From positions 124,001 to 188,000 of the forward strand of contig CAWKAV010000003.1 of NCBI GenBank assembly GCA_963847735.1: DNA of 64,000 nt, given 5' to 3'. This DNA comes from CAWKAV01 sp963847735 (GTDB taxonomy: Bacteria > Desulfobacterota > Desulfuromonadia > Desulfuromonadales > BM103). How positions within the stretch are numbered: the first letter of the stretch is position 1; each line of letters starts with the position of its first letter. This document shows positions 44,048 through 53,279 of this stretch, piece after piece. A program made the position numbers and the translations under genes. The notes under the pieces are model-generated. The model worked only from the letters and a program-made list of their open reading frames with translations, was not told the origin of the DNA and did no database searches.

Positions 44048-45241
44048 TTACGCCTCAATTTCCTTTTGGAATAAATTTGCGGTTTCTTGTGCCCCCATAC
44101 GGCTATTACCCAGAACAAAACCGATCACTCTATGGTTTCCCATGGACAGTGGGTGCTTCTCACCATCAAACAGGCATGTTGGAACGAACCATCCCTCCCC
44201 GATTGGTGCCTCCAGGCGTTTGGCTAGTGCGCTGAAACTTCCCTTGGCCTTCACATTGAACGAACAGCTTGCGGAAAGACCGCTCCGAACTGCTGCTGAC
44301 TGATGAAAAAGCAACTGAGCAGAAGATGAATTGATGCGAAAATTTGGATCAAATACAGTCATTCTGCCATCACGGCGGAGCCCCACGTCAAAGGCTGCGA
44401 TACCTCGGTAGCCTAACTTTCGCGCCGCTTCACCAATCTGAATCGCCAACGCCCACCCTGCTTTGGGCAATGCGTTTTCAGGATCGATGGTGCTGCCGGA
44501 TTGTCGCGCTGGTGAAGCGAACAACTGCTCAGCTCCGCCTAGACAGAAAGTATCCTCATCGGTGATAACGATCCCAACACACCAGCAGGTGGAGACATCG
44601 ACCCACTCTTCGACAATTACACCCGATACACTGTCGTGGTGCGCAGCAAACCACCTGCGTGCCGTATCAAAAGATAGTTTGTCGCGGCACGGTTGTACCG
44701 CGAAGCCACGACCGGTAGCGGCATCACCGGCTCCCTTGAGGAAAACAGGCTCTGTCCACTCGAAATGGCCAAATTCCTCGTGCGTCAGTGTCTTTCTCTT
44801 TGCCAGACACTCTGCCGGAGCGATTGCTCCCAGATTCGATTTTGCATTGAGAAAACGGTAAGTGCTGGGCGTTACAAGGTGGGCATCATCCGGAAAAGAC
44901 CTCTCCGGAAGTGGGTAAGGGTAAAAAAGCCGTTTACCTTGCTCGGTCATGGCTTTTGCAAGTGCATTAGCCTCTTCGGCGGTTCGGTAACAGAGAGTCT
45001 CTTCCTCGACCTCAACCCCGGCACGACGAAAGATCGCAAAAATCTCGTCACTACAACCGGCTTCATGTCTTATCGCAGTACGACCATTCAGGCAACCTAG
45101 AAGGTGTGCTGTGACAAGGTCGAGTTCCAGATCCTCGTAACCAAGCATTCGCGTCTCGAAGAGACTGGTGCGCGCCATGTACACTGCATCAGGCGGATAT
45201 ATTTGCTCAGTTGAAATCGAAGGAGCAAGTCCTCCCGACAT
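44048..45241 (-). CDS. ATP-grasp family ligase
   Basis: 397 residues. An N-terminal pre-ATP-grasp-like region (residues 1-165) precedes the ATP-grasp fold. Visible elements: VFLKGAGDAATGRGF (nucleotide-binding lysine and flexible loop), VIVEEWVDVSTCWCV, and GYRGIAAFDVGLRRDG followed by FDPNFRINSSS (metal-binding Asp/Asn). ATP-grasp enzymes join a carboxylate to an amine or thiol through an acylphosphate; the substrate is unknown. Layout resembles peptide-ligase-type ATP-grasps. AGGAGG lies 6 bases before the ATG inside the upstream gene, and the stop and start overlap (TGATG), so it is coupled to the upstream ATP-grasp gene. Confidence 0.82.
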   Translation of the reverse strand: MSGGLAPSISTEQIYPPDAVYMARTSLFETRMLGYEDLELDLVTAHLLGCLNGRTAIRHEAGCSDEIFAIFRRAGVEVEEETLCYRTAEEANALAKAMTEQGKRLFYPYPLPERSFPDDAHLVTPSTYRFLNAKSNLGAIAPAECLAKRKTLTHEEFGHFEWTEPVFLKGAGDAATGRGFAVQPCRDKLSFDTARRWFAAHHDSVSGVIVEEWVDVSTCWCVGIVITDEDTFCLGGAEQLFASPARQSGSTIDPENALPKAGWALAIQIGEAARKLGYRGIAAFDVGLRRDGRMTVFDPNFRINSSSAQLLFHQSAAVRSGLSASCSFNVKAKGSFSALAKRLEAPIGEGWFVPTCLFDGEKHPLSMGNHRVIGFVLGNSRMGAQETANLFQKEIEA

Positions 45242-46080
45242 CAGACCCCTCCTATGAAATCATAAAGACCGGCAGCCAAATGTTTCATGCGCGGTGTGTC
45301 CGGGTTGTTTTTGATGGATGCAATCGTGGGGGTTTTATTGATATCAAGTAGAATTGGGCGGCCATCGACTTGGACATAATCGAATTTCCCGAAATCAAAG
45401 CCTTTCTCCGCTCGAAAAGCTTCGAGTTCTTTTGGAGGGTCACCCAAGATTTCGTAATCGGTTATCGACCCAACTTTGACCATACCATCCTTGGAAAAGA
45501 GCCTATATGTGTACCCCTTGGACCCGAAGAAAACCCAGCCTCTGACGCAGTAGAGGTTCCCTTCCCGTTCCGGCATGAAGCGCTCCACGATGAGTTCAGG
45601 TCTTTCCCACACCCACCCAGGAACATCTGACAGGTTCGATAGAATAGGATACCTCGAGGGTGGTAACATGCCTGCTGTGCGCCAAGAAACTCGAGCCAGT
45701 TTACGACGAAGCCGCGCGAAAACACCGCGATGCTGAGTCCTCCATTCCGGGAGACCGAAACAGTTCAGATCACTTTTGATGATGATTGGTCCATCCCAAC
45801 TGTCGTTGTGTGTGACCCGCAAGGTTGAAAATGTACTTTTTGAAATATCAAGGACTTGTTCATTGAGAACTCTACAATGGGCCGATTTACAAGGAGTTGT
45901 TTTAGGACTTATTTTCGTTCGGTCAATATGAAGAATGCCGAGATCGGCATCGACTCGGCGCACAGGTCCAACCGTAACTCGGTGGCCAGCTTTTTCCCAG
46001 TGCCACTTGAGTCCAGCTACCATGTAGTGTGGAATGATGGCACTTGTCTCATCTGTAACAATATGGATAGAGAAATTCAT
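45241..46080 (-). CDS. Second ATP-grasp-like protein
   Basis: 279 residues, beginning MNFSIHIVTDETSAIIPHYM. ATP-grasp features: PIIIKSDLNCFG (binding lysine), ELIVERFMPEREGN (hinge acidic pair), and GFDFGKFDYVQVDGRPILLD followed by INKTPT at the C-terminus (metal-binding Asp and Asn). It resembles RimK/glutathione-synthetase-type folds, but I recognise no specific family. First gene of the three-gene minus-strand cluster. No good ribosome site is seen. Substrate unknown. Confidence 0.72.
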   Translation of the reverse strand: MNFSIHIVTDETSAIIPHYMVAGLKWHWEKAGHRVTVGPVRRVDADLGILHIDRTKISPKTTPCKSAHCRVLNEQVLDISKSTFSTLRVTHNDSWDGPIIIKSDLNCFGLPEWRTQHRGVFARLRRKLARVSWRTAGMLPPSRYPILSNLSDVPGWVWERPELIVERFMPEREGNLYCVRGWVFFGSKGYTYRLFSKDGMVKVGSITDYEILGDPPKELEAFRAEKGFDFGKFDYVQVDGRPILLDINKTPTIASIKNNPDTPRMKHLAAGLYDFIGGV

Positions 46081-46713
46081 TAGTGGAATTCGAACATATT
46101 AACAACATTGCCTCCAGACTGTTGCCATGAACTTATCATGAACTCATTTAAGACTCAAACATGTACTCAACTTTGGAGGGCTCACTCAACAAATGATTAA
46201 CCAAATCTATGTGAGCCATGCCTTCAGTTGGAATCCTTTTATATTTTTATCTTCAAGCTTCCTGCTTCTGTGAAATCAAGCATGATGAGGAGCAATTCTC
46301 CTCTTTCTTCTCGGCGTTGGAACAATGCTCTGTACGTAACAACATGAATGGGTCGGACGAATGAATTGTCTCAAAAGCCACCACCTATCAGACACAAAAA
46401 GGCCTACCCTGAGCGGGGTAGGCTTTTCTTATATTGCAGGCTCATCAATAACTTTATACTTCAGCCAATTTCACACACTCAAAACAATGTGAGACGATAA
46501 ATAGGAACGTTCTTGCTCAACACTCTCACTCCCAGCCATAGTCAACGCCTTCCTACATTCCATGTTGGTATATAGCATGCTTTTTGTTAATATCCGGTCA
46601 CGGCGATACCGTTTGGCCTTTTCTATTTATGTGGATTGACCATTCGTTAAATTAAATTTAGTGGCTGGGGTGTTGTATTTGGTGAATAGCCACAAATACG
46701 GAATGGATTAAGA
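46081..46713. other. Divergent region between ATP-grasp cluster and acyltransferase gene
   Basis: 633 bases without a recognisable gene. It contains a GAGGAG/CTCCTC hairpin followed by a pyrimidine run (46287-46310), the bidirectional terminator, and, just before the acyltransferase gene, inverted repeats GTGGCT/AGCCAC (46661-46666, 46688-46693) and GTATTT/AAATAC (46675-46680, 46694-46699). A weak TTGACC (46636-46641) could be a -35 for the acyltransferase. Confidence 0.45.
46396..46430. terminator. Bidirectional terminator
   Basis: GCCTACCC (46402-46409) pairs with GGGTAGGC (46416-46423), with an A-run before and TTTTCTT after. It is not downstream of a surviving gene in the window, so it may be a relic of a lost gene. 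Confidence 0.75.
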
Positions 46714-48633
46714 ATGAGTGGGAAAGCACAGAAGTCTACCGCAAGGCATGTTCCAGAAATAGATGGTCTACGGGCGCTGGCGGTAGTTGCGGTCATCATC
46801 AACCATTTTGATAAAAAACTACTGCCAAGTGGCTACCTAGGAGTTGATGTTTTTTTTGTAATTTCCGGCTTTGTGATTACTGCATCTCTGGTGAACCGGA
46901 AAGAGGAGAGTCTCAGAACATTCTTGGCCGGTTTTTATAATAGACGGATCAAACGCTTGGCCCCGGCGCTTTTTCTGTGTTTTATTGTAACAATTTTCCT
47001 GATTAGCTTTTTTAGTCCCAACCCGTCTAACTATATCAAAACCGGCGTTTTATCTCTTGTTGGGTTTTCAAATATCAGCCTCTATTTTAATGCTATCGAT
47101 TACTGGGGCGAGTCCGCACGTTTGAACCCATTTACCCACACTTGGTCGCTGGGTGTGGAGGAGCAGTTCTATTTTCTGTTTCCTTTTTTGGTGTGGTTCG
47201 CAATTTTTCGGCGCAGAGGCCAAAACGGCCCTAAACGTCTGTTAGGAATTGTCTCAGTCCTCAGTTTAGTGTCGCTGCCCGCGTTTGTTTATTTCAATGG
47301 TACAGACCAATCGGCAGCATACTATTTAATGCCGTTCCGATTTTGGGAGATCGGGGCAGGATGTATTCTGTTTCTGCTCAAACGCAACTTGGTAAAGGTC
47401 GGAAGCATCCCACCCCTGTTTCCACTTCTGGCTTTGTTAGCGGCGCTGTTCATGCCGTTGGAACAAGCTACGACAGCAACAATTCTTGTGGTTTTCCTGA
47501 CGGTGCTGGTGATTGCCAGTATCGCTAGTGGGGCAGTCCTAACTGTTTTATCAAATCGGGCGGTGGTTTTTATTGGTGTGATTTCGTATTCCCTCTACCT
47601 CTGGCATTGGGTGGTGGTTGCTATTAGCCGTTGGACCATCGGTATTCATTGGTGGTCGATACCGTTCCAGTTGGCCGTGATTTTCCTGTTGGCGGCGGGG
47701 TCTTACTACTTTGTCGAGTTGCCGTTAAGGTATAAAGTATGGTTTCCGACTCGGCGGCGGACGGCTCTATTAGCTGGCTCGGCTTCAACTATGGCAACGC
47801 TGGTGGCCTTCTTTTTCATAATCCCTAGCTCAAGCGCTCTCTATTTGGGGAGAGCAAAATCAGTCCAGCCGATACCGGTCGCTTCAAGTCAAAATATTTT
47901 GTGTGGAGGGGTAAAAAAAACTATCCAGACGATTGGTAACTCGCATGCAAACCACATTTTGCCAATGCTGAGAGTGATTGCTGAGGAATGCAATCTGGTC
48001 CTGACTTACCAATCTCACCCGGATTATATTGTCATCCCCGATGGTTCCGGTAGGCATATGGAGAAGATGCCCGAGGTACTGGACAACTTAGATAGTGGAG
48101 ATATCCTGATTCTCTCCAGCCGGAACCGTTACCTGTACAATATCCCGTACTTAAACGCATCGGGGGATAAATGGGTGGACCATAGTGAGGAGAAGAAACA
48201 AAAAGGGTTCGGCCTAGGAACATGGCTATCCGAACTGGACAGCCTGCTCGATGCCACCGCCGCAAAAGGAATCAACGTTGTGCTGTTTCTGCCGAACGTT
48301 GAGTTTGACGTACCAGTGCCGAAATACGATGCTGTTTGCCAGGAGGAATGGTTCAGGGTGCAGTCACAAGAGTGTAACCCTTCAGTAAAAAAAGAGTTTC
48401 TCGACCAACGCTTCCCACCTCAATTTTACCAAGAGGTCCAGATGCGGGCCTCAGCAAATGAAAACTTCTTTATCTATGACCCGTTGCCAGTTTATTGCCC
48501 AGACAACGAATGCCCACGGGTAATTGATGGGGTGAATGCTTTTGCAGATACCAACCACCTAACACAATCTGGGGCCAAGCTGATGGTTGCTGGATTTAAC
48601 ACATTTTTAACAGAGCACCATTTGCTGGAATAA
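46714..48633 (+). CDS. OafA/YrhL-type membrane acyltransferase with C-terminal SGNH domain
   Basis: 639 residues. The N-terminal acyltransferase-3 domain has VPEIDGLRALAVVAVIINHF, GYLGVDVFFVISGF, YNRRIKRLAPAL, FTHTWSLGVEEQFYFLFP and about ten transmembrane helices. The C-terminal part from about residue 400 has an SGNH-like region (TIGNSHANHILPML; later DTNHLTQSGAKLM), as in O-antigen and exopolysaccharide O-acetylases. It transfers acyl groups to surface glycans; the actual glycan is unknown. Divergent from the ATP-grasp/asnB cluster and separated from it by a terminator. Confidence 0.92.
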   Translation: MSGKAQKSTARHVPEIDGLRALAVVAVIINHFDKKLLPSGYLGVDVFFVISGFVITASLVNRKEESLRTFLAGFYNRRIKRLAPALFLCFIVTIFLISFFSPNPSNYIKTGVLSLVGFSNISLYFNAIDYWGESARLNPFTHTWSLGVEEQFYFLFPFLVWFAIFRRRGQNGPKRLLGIVSVLSLVSLPAFVYFNGTDQSAAYYLMPFRFWEIGAGCILFLLKRNLVKVGSIPPLFPLLALLAALFMPLEQATTATILVVFLTVLVIASIASGAVLTVLSNRAVVFIGVISYSLYLWHWVVVAISRWTIGIHWWSIPFQLAVIFLLAAGSYYFVELPLRYKVWFPTRRRTALLAGSASTMATLVAFFFIIPSSSALYLGRAKSVQPIPVASSQNILCGGVKKTIQTIGNSHANHILPMLRVIAEECNLVLTYQSHPDYIVIPDGSGRHMEKMPEVLDNLDSGDILILSSRNRYLYNIPYLNASGDKWVDHSEEKKQKGFGLGTWLSELDSLLDATAAKGINVVLFLPNVEFDVPVPKYDAVCQEEWFRVQSQECNPSVKKEFLDQRFPPQFYQEVQMRASANENFFIYDPLPVYCPDNECPRVIDGVNAFADTNHLTQSGAKLMVAGFNTFLTEHHLLE

Positions 48634-49096
48634 ACATTACAACATGCAACAGAGCAAGTCTGTTCATTTGAATGGTTCCTTTTAATTTATCATCAACCAT
48701 TTCAAACTGATCAACTCAGGCAGTTTCTTTCCCCGAACTAGAGTCACACATACATTCTCCACTTTCTTATTTATTACCATTTCCAGTAAGAATAAGCCCC
48801 TCACTAGATCTTTAGGTCAGGGTATTTCTTATAAGTATTGCCGCAAGTCGTTCTTAGATGACCTAGGGATTTATTGGACCCATTAAGGAGCGGCAACGTT
48901 ATTGATATTTTGATTTTGGATAGGACTTCCTCTCGTTATCCCCTGTCGTGAAGAGCTGAATTCACTCACGGCTGTTGAGCGGGCGGGTGTCTGCGGCAGC
49001 GGAGGTGTCATCCGATACCGCCAGCAATAGAAGGCTGACGAAAACCATGAATCGGCAGGCTGACATATCCTCTGATCCTGACGTACCCCTGAGATA
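48634..49096. other. Gene-poor stretch after the acyltransferase gene
   Basis: 463 bases. The only thing of note is a possible 34-codon minus-strand gene at 48962-49066, listed separately. No terminator is evident. Confidence 0.4.
48962..49066 (-). CDS. Possible small exported peptide, 34 residues
   Basis: ATG at 49066 gives a peptide starting MSACRFMVFVSLLLLAVS, a plausible signal peptide (Ala-rich cleavage region SAAAD), then a short polar tail ending NSRE. AGAGGA lies 2 bases before the ATG, a tight spacing. It begins 30 bases after the stop of the DUF6868 gene on the same strand. Not a recognised family; could be chance. Confidence 0.25.
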   Translation of the reverse strand: MSACRFMVFVSLLLLAVSDDTSAAADTRPLNSRE

Positions 49097-49339
49097 TCAA
49101 AACATGATTCGCAGGGCCAGATAGGGCACAATGAAAAAGGTAAAGATGCAAATTTTGTAGAAAGTCATGCCAGCGTAGTGAATGGTGTCGAAATGCTCGA
49201 TCGATATTCTAAGGAATTTGCTGTGCATCCGGTAGACCCAGTCATGGGTCAGAGTGAAGAAGAGAAACCACCAGAGCAGAATGCCCATGTTCAGAGCCGA
49301 ACTCCATGCCAGAGTACCTCGAAGCAGTTCTACGTTCAT
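49097..49339 (-). CDS. DUF6868 family small membrane protein
   Basis: 80 residues with two predicted transmembrane segments (SALNMGILLWWFLFFTLTHD; ICIFTFFIVPYLALRIMF) and the family pattern MNVELLRGTLAW, HDWVYRMHSKFLRIS, FDTIHYAGMTFYK. GGAGTCCAAG precedes the ATG. Function unknown. Confidence 0.8.
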   Translation of the reverse strand: MNVELLRGTLAWSSALNMGILLWWFLFFTLTHDWVYRMHSKFLRISIEHFDTIHYAGMTFYKICIFTFFIVPYLALRIMF

Positions 49340-49464
49340 CTTGGACTCCTTTCTTTAACGAGCGTATCCAGCCAATAATTGGAACCAAGAGCAACTCCGG
49401 CTCCGGGCTTTCTACAAACTTTTGGCGTAACAGTCGATTTCGTCACCGCTAACCCGAGGGGACT

Positions 49465-49749
49465 CTAAGCCTTATAGGTCGTGATCACAACATCTGCAGC
49501 CCTGTTCCTGAGAGGAATCAGTGATTGATACGCCTCGGAGGAGAACCAATCATCCAGTGCCGCTTGATCAGAGAATTCGATGGCGACCACGAGATCATAC
49601 TCGTGCTGGCCGGCAAGCACTGAAACAAGCCTGCCCCTGAAAAGAATCCTGGCCGCAAAGGGCTTGAGAGAAGCCTGAACACCAGTCACATATTCCTGCC
49701 AGAGCTCGTCATTCCTTACCGTGATATGTCCCACAAGATAGGCGGCCAT
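49465..49749 (-). CDS. DUF1330 family protein
   Basis: 94 residues from ATG 49749 (MAAYLVGHITVRNDELWQEY), with AGGAG well placed upstream. An in-frame extension to 49821 has no support. A dimeric alpha/beta-barrel (ferredoxin-like) fold is typical, with FSDQAALDDWFSSEAYQSLI near the C-terminus. Physiological role unknown. Confidence 0.88.
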   Translation of the reverse strand: MAAYLVGHITVRNDELWQEYVTGVQASLKPFAARILFRGRLVSVLAGQHEYDLVVAIEFSDQAALDDWFSSEAYQSLIPLRNRAADVVITTYKA

Positions 49750-49990
49750 AGGTCTCTCCTGTGCTTGGCAAAAGCGCGACAAAATTGTGCCTGTTACCCT
49801 TTCGCGAATTCTAAATGGCATCAGCCTGTTATGACAAGCCTTGTTTGGAGTAAATGCTACGAAATGCTTTCTGTCCTCTGGCCAAAAGGGGCAAACCGGC
49901 CTATTATGAAACCGTTACATCGTTAATAAACCATTCTCCCGTTCATCCGGAAACTGCGGGAAGACACCATTCTGTCAAGGAGAGCCTGTG

Positions 49991-51490
49991 ATGGATATCA
50001 AAATTCGTAAAGCAGCCCCATTGGAGATAAAAACCGATTGCCTGGTCATCGGTGTTTACGAGAAAGGCTTTGCCAGTCCCCTGCTGAAGGAACTCGATCA
50101 GAAGCTGGGCGGCCTGTTGAGCCAGGCCCGCCGCAACAAAGAATTCATGGCAAAAGCCGATGAGCAGATTCTCTTCCAGCCAGCTGGACACCTGCCGGCA
50201 AAGCGTGTTCTGCTGCTTGGCCTTGGCCCTAAAACCGGCAGTTCGCTTGAAAAGATCCGACAGGCGGCAGGCAGCGCCATGCAGTTGGTCATCGGAAAAA
50301 AGCTTGGACAGCCCACCTTTGCTCTTCCGCCCAAGGCCTCAAGTGCCGCAAGCGTCCAGGCCGCCACGGAAGGCATCCTTCTGGCCAGTTATCGTTATGA
50401 CCGGTTTCTTGGCGAGCAGGCCAGAGCGTCGCGCAAGCTGCCAAAGGCTGTCAACTTACTGATTGATGCCGCCCACGAAAAACAGAGCTGCGAATCCGCC
50501 GTGGCGAGAGCGCAGAAGATCTGCCGGGCCGTCATCCTGGCGCGCGATCTGGTCAATGCTCCGGGCAATATCAAATCACCCGTCTATCTTGCCGAGCAGG
50601 CCCGGGCGGCGGCCGAAGAGAGTCTGTTGAAGTGTAAGATCCTCGGGCAGAAAGAGCTGGTCAAAGAGGGCTGTGGCGCGCTGCTCGGCGTTGCTCAGGG
50701 CAGCGAACGCGAGCCGCAGCTGATTCTTCTTGAGCACCGTGGCGGTGGCAAGAGCGAGGCACCGATTGTACTGATCGGCAAGGGAGTCGTCTTTGATGCT
50801 GGCGGCATTTCCTTGAAGCCAGCCGAGAAGATGGATGAAATGAAGATGGATATGGCTGGTGGTGCGGCTGTCATCGGCACCATGCTGGCGGCTGCCCTGC
50901 TGGAGTTGCCAATAAATCTGGTCGGCATTGTGCCGACCGTGGAGAACCTGCCCTCGGGAACCGCCTATCGGCCGGGCGACATCCTGACCAGCCTTTCCGG
51001 TCAGACCATCGAGGTTCTCAATACCGATGCCGAAGGACGACTGATTCTGGCCGACGCCCTGACTTACGCTAAGCGCTATGCGCCGAGGATAGTGATTGAC
51101 CTGGCGACCCTGACCGGGGCCTGCATCATTGCGTTGGGGCACCAGGCGACGGCAATTCTTGGCAATGACCAGAAGCTCGTGCAAGCACTCCTTGCCGCCG
51201 GCGAGGAGTGTGGTGAGCGACTCTGGCAGTTGCCGCTATGGGATGACTACGACGAGCAGATCAAAAGCGATGTCGCCGATGTCAAGAACACCGGCGGGCG
51301 GCCTGCTGGAACCATCACGGCCGCAGCATTCCTGAAGAAATTTGCTGACGATTTTCACTGGGCCCATCTTGATATCGCGGGAACCGCCTGGCGCGACAAG
51401 GATCTGCCTTACAGCCCCAAAGGTGGCACCGGTGTTGGCGTTCGCCTGCTGGTCAGGTTCCTGCAAAACCTGGTCGAAAATGACAGCTAG
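49991..51490 (+). CDS. pepA: Leucyl aminopeptidase (M17)
   Basis: Cytosolic zinc/manganese aminopeptidase. About 500 residues. Metal-binding and catalytic motifs: GKGVVFDAGGISLKP, MKMDMAGGAAV, and the M17 signature NTDAEGRLILADALTY. I choose ATG 49991; AGGAG ends 8 bases upstream. A GTG one codon earlier is possible. PepA in some bacteria also binds DNA; nothing here tests that. Confidence 0.97.
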   Translation: MDIKIRKAAPLEIKTDCLVIGVYEKGFASPLLKELDQKLGGLLSQARRNKEFMAKADEQILFQPAGHLPAKRVLLLGLGPKTGSSLEKIRQAAGSAMQLVIGKKLGQPTFALPPKASSAASVQAATEGILLASYRYDRFLGEQARASRKLPKAVNLLIDAAHEKQSCESAVARAQKICRAVILARDLVNAPGNIKSPVYLAEQARAAAEESLLKCKILGQKELVKEGCGALLGVAQGSEREPQLILLEHRGGGKSEAPIVLIGKGVVFDAGGISLKPAEKMDEMKMDMAGGAAVIGTMLAAALLELPINLVGIVPTVENLPSGTAYRPGDILTSLSGQTIEVLNTDAEGRLILADALTYAKRYAPRIVIDLATLTGACIIALGHQATAILGNDQKLVQALLAAGEECGERLWQLPLWDDYDEQIKSDVADVKNTGGRPAGTITAAAFLKKFADDFHWAHLDIAGTAWRDKDLPYSPKGGTGVGVRLLVRFLQNLVENDS

Positions 51491-51595
51491 GGTCGCACCG
51501 GAAGGGTCCTCGGCTGGTGGAGATATTGTCACGGGGCCACCGTGCTGACTCTTGCAACACCGGCCGTTTAGCTGAATTTTGACCCGCCTTTCGCC

Positions 51596-51624
51596 TTGAC
51601 AGGGCTGGGGGCGGTTGCTAGGTT
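51596..51624 (+). promoter_or_regulatory. serA: Promoter of serA
   Basis: TTGACA (51596-51601), 17 bases, TAGGTT (51619-51624). About 60 bases upstream of the serA ATG. Confidence 0.7.
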
Positions 51625-51683
51625 ATTACGTTGGATTATGATATGTACAAGGGACTCCTTACCGACGGCTACGGACTCATGTT

Positions 51684-53267
51684 ATGAGAGTACTGGTTTC
51701 TGATAAATTCCCCAGCGAGGGACTGCAGCTCCTCGAACAGGCTGAAGGAATTGAGCTTGACTATCAGCCTGGACTGACAACCGAACAGCTTCTGGACGCA
51801 ATTGTCGAAGCTGACGCGTTGATCGTGCGCAGTGGTACACAGGTCACTGAAGAAGTCTTTCAGGCGGCTAACCGGCTCAAGGTGGTGGGGCGGGCCGGGG
51901 TCGGCACTGGAAATCTGGACCTGGATGCCGCCAATCGCAAAGGGGTGGTCATCATGCATACCCCGTTCGGCAGCACGACTACTACGGCGGAACATACCAT
52001 CGCCATGGTTTTTGCTCTGGCCAGGCAGATTCCGATCGCCAGCCAATCGACCAAGAGCGGGAAGTGGGAAACTGAACGGTTCCTGGGTGTCGAAATAGCC
52101 GGCAAAACCCTTGGTGTGCTAGGGGCTGGAAAAATAGGCCGACTGGTTATTGAACGGGCCCTTGCCCTGAAAATGAAGCCAATTGTTTATGACCCCTACC
52201 TGACCAAAGGCACCGTTCGCCTGATCGGTGCAGAACAGGCTTCTTTCGAGGAGGTGCTGGCCCAATCCGACTTTCTGACCTTGCATACACCACGTAATGC
52301 CGAGACAGTCAACATCCTCAACAGCGAAACCCTTGCAAAAACCAAGGCGGGCTGTCATATCATCAATTGTGCCACGGGCGGCCTGATCGACGAAATAGCA
52401 CTGGCCGAGGCAATCAAGTCCGGACACATTGCGGGCGCAGCCATTGATGTCTTTGCCAAAGAGCCGCCCGGCATTGACAACCCCCTGCTGGGGCTGGACC
52501 AGGTCATCTGCACTCCGCATCTGCGCACCGCCACCCGCGACGCCCAGGTGAACGTCACCGTACAGGTTGCCACCCAGGTTATTGACTTCCTGAAAAACGG
52601 CATCATCGCCAACGCTGTCAATGTTCCATCGATTAGCGCCGACCTGTTGGCAATCCTGCGACCACATATAGACCTTGCCGAACGGCTTGGTTCATTTCAG
52701 GCGCAGCTGTACGGCAAGGGCCTGGAAGAAGTTCGCCTGGAATATGCCGGCACGGTCACCAACCATCCCACCGAACCTTTGACCATGGCTGCCCTGAAAG
52801 GTGTTTTGACGCCGATGATCGGTTCGGAAGTCAACTACATCAATGCACCGCATCTGGCCAGGGAACGCAGCATTCGTGTGACGGAGACCCGCAGCCAGAC
52901 ATCGCGCGGCTTCTCCAGCATGATACGCCTGACGGTGGTCGGCTCAGAGGGTGAGCATTCTATCTGCGGGGCCATGTTCGGAGAAGGCGATTACCGGATT
53001 GTGCGCGTTAACGGCTGCAACGTGGAGGCTCTCCCCCACGGCCATATCCTGGTGCTGTTCAACGAGGATCGTCCCGGCATCATCGGTTTTATCGGCCAGG
53101 TGCTTGGCGACGCGAAAATCAATATCGCTGGTATGAATCTGACCCGCCAGAAGAATGACGACCAGGCCGTCTCACTGATCAATGTTGACAGTTGCATTCC
53201 GGATCAAACTTTGGAAAAGTTGCGCGCGCACCCGCACATTGTGGCTGCAAACCAGATTGTTTTATAG
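51684..53267 (+). CDS. serA: D-3-phosphoglycerate dehydrogenase
   Basis: First committed step of serine synthesis. 527 residues, the long form with a substrate-binding and NAD-binding core (GVLGAGKIGRLVIERAL; ATGGLIDEIAL; TPHLRTATRDAQ), an intervening ASB domain, and a C-terminal ACT domain (HGHILVLFNEDRPGIIGFIG) suggesting serine feedback. One oddity: the TPHLGAST of most family members is TPHLRTAT here. It lies 12 bases upstream of hisZ, so probably co-transcribed. Confidence 0.97.
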   Translation: MRVLVSDKFPSEGLQLLEQAEGIELDYQPGLTTEQLLDAIVEADALIVRSGTQVTEEVFQAANRLKVVGRAGVGTGNLDLDAANRKGVVIMHTPFGSTTTTAEHTIAMVFALARQIPIASQSTKSGKWETERFLGVEIAGKTLGVLGAGKIGRLVIERALALKMKPIVYDPYLTKGTVRLIGAEQASFEEVLAQSDFLTLHTPRNAETVNILNSETLAKTKAGCHIINCATGGLIDEIALAEAIKSGHIAGAAIDVFAKEPPGIDNPLLGLDQVICTPHLRTATRDAQVNVTVQVATQVIDFLKNGIIANAVNVPSISADLLAILRPHIDLAERLGSFQAQLYGKGLEEVRLEYAGTVTNHPTEPLTMAALKGVLTPMIGSEVNYINAPHLARERSIRVTETRSQTSRGFSSMIRLTVVGSEGEHSICGAMFGEGDYRIVRVNGCNVEALPHGHILVLFNEDRPGIIGFIGQVLGDAKINIAGMNLTRQKNDDQAVSLINVDSCIPDQTLEKLRAHPHIVAANQIVL

Positions 53268-53279
53268 AGGAACCTGAAC

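Noticed and set aside
43927..44235. 102-codon plus-strand frame opposite the end of the ATP-grasp gene
   Set aside because: Mostly antisense to the ATP-grasp gene and lacks a ribosome site.
46287..46310. GAGGAG/CTCCTC hairpin as a terminator
   Set aside because: Six-base stem followed by a mixed pyrimidine run, with no gene upstream; too weak to call.
48883..49131. 82-codon minus-strand frame overlapping the end of the DUF6868 gene
   Set aside because: Overlaps a real gene by 35 bases and has unlikely composition (many Cys, Trp, Pro); the shorter 34-codon frame in another phase is more plausible.
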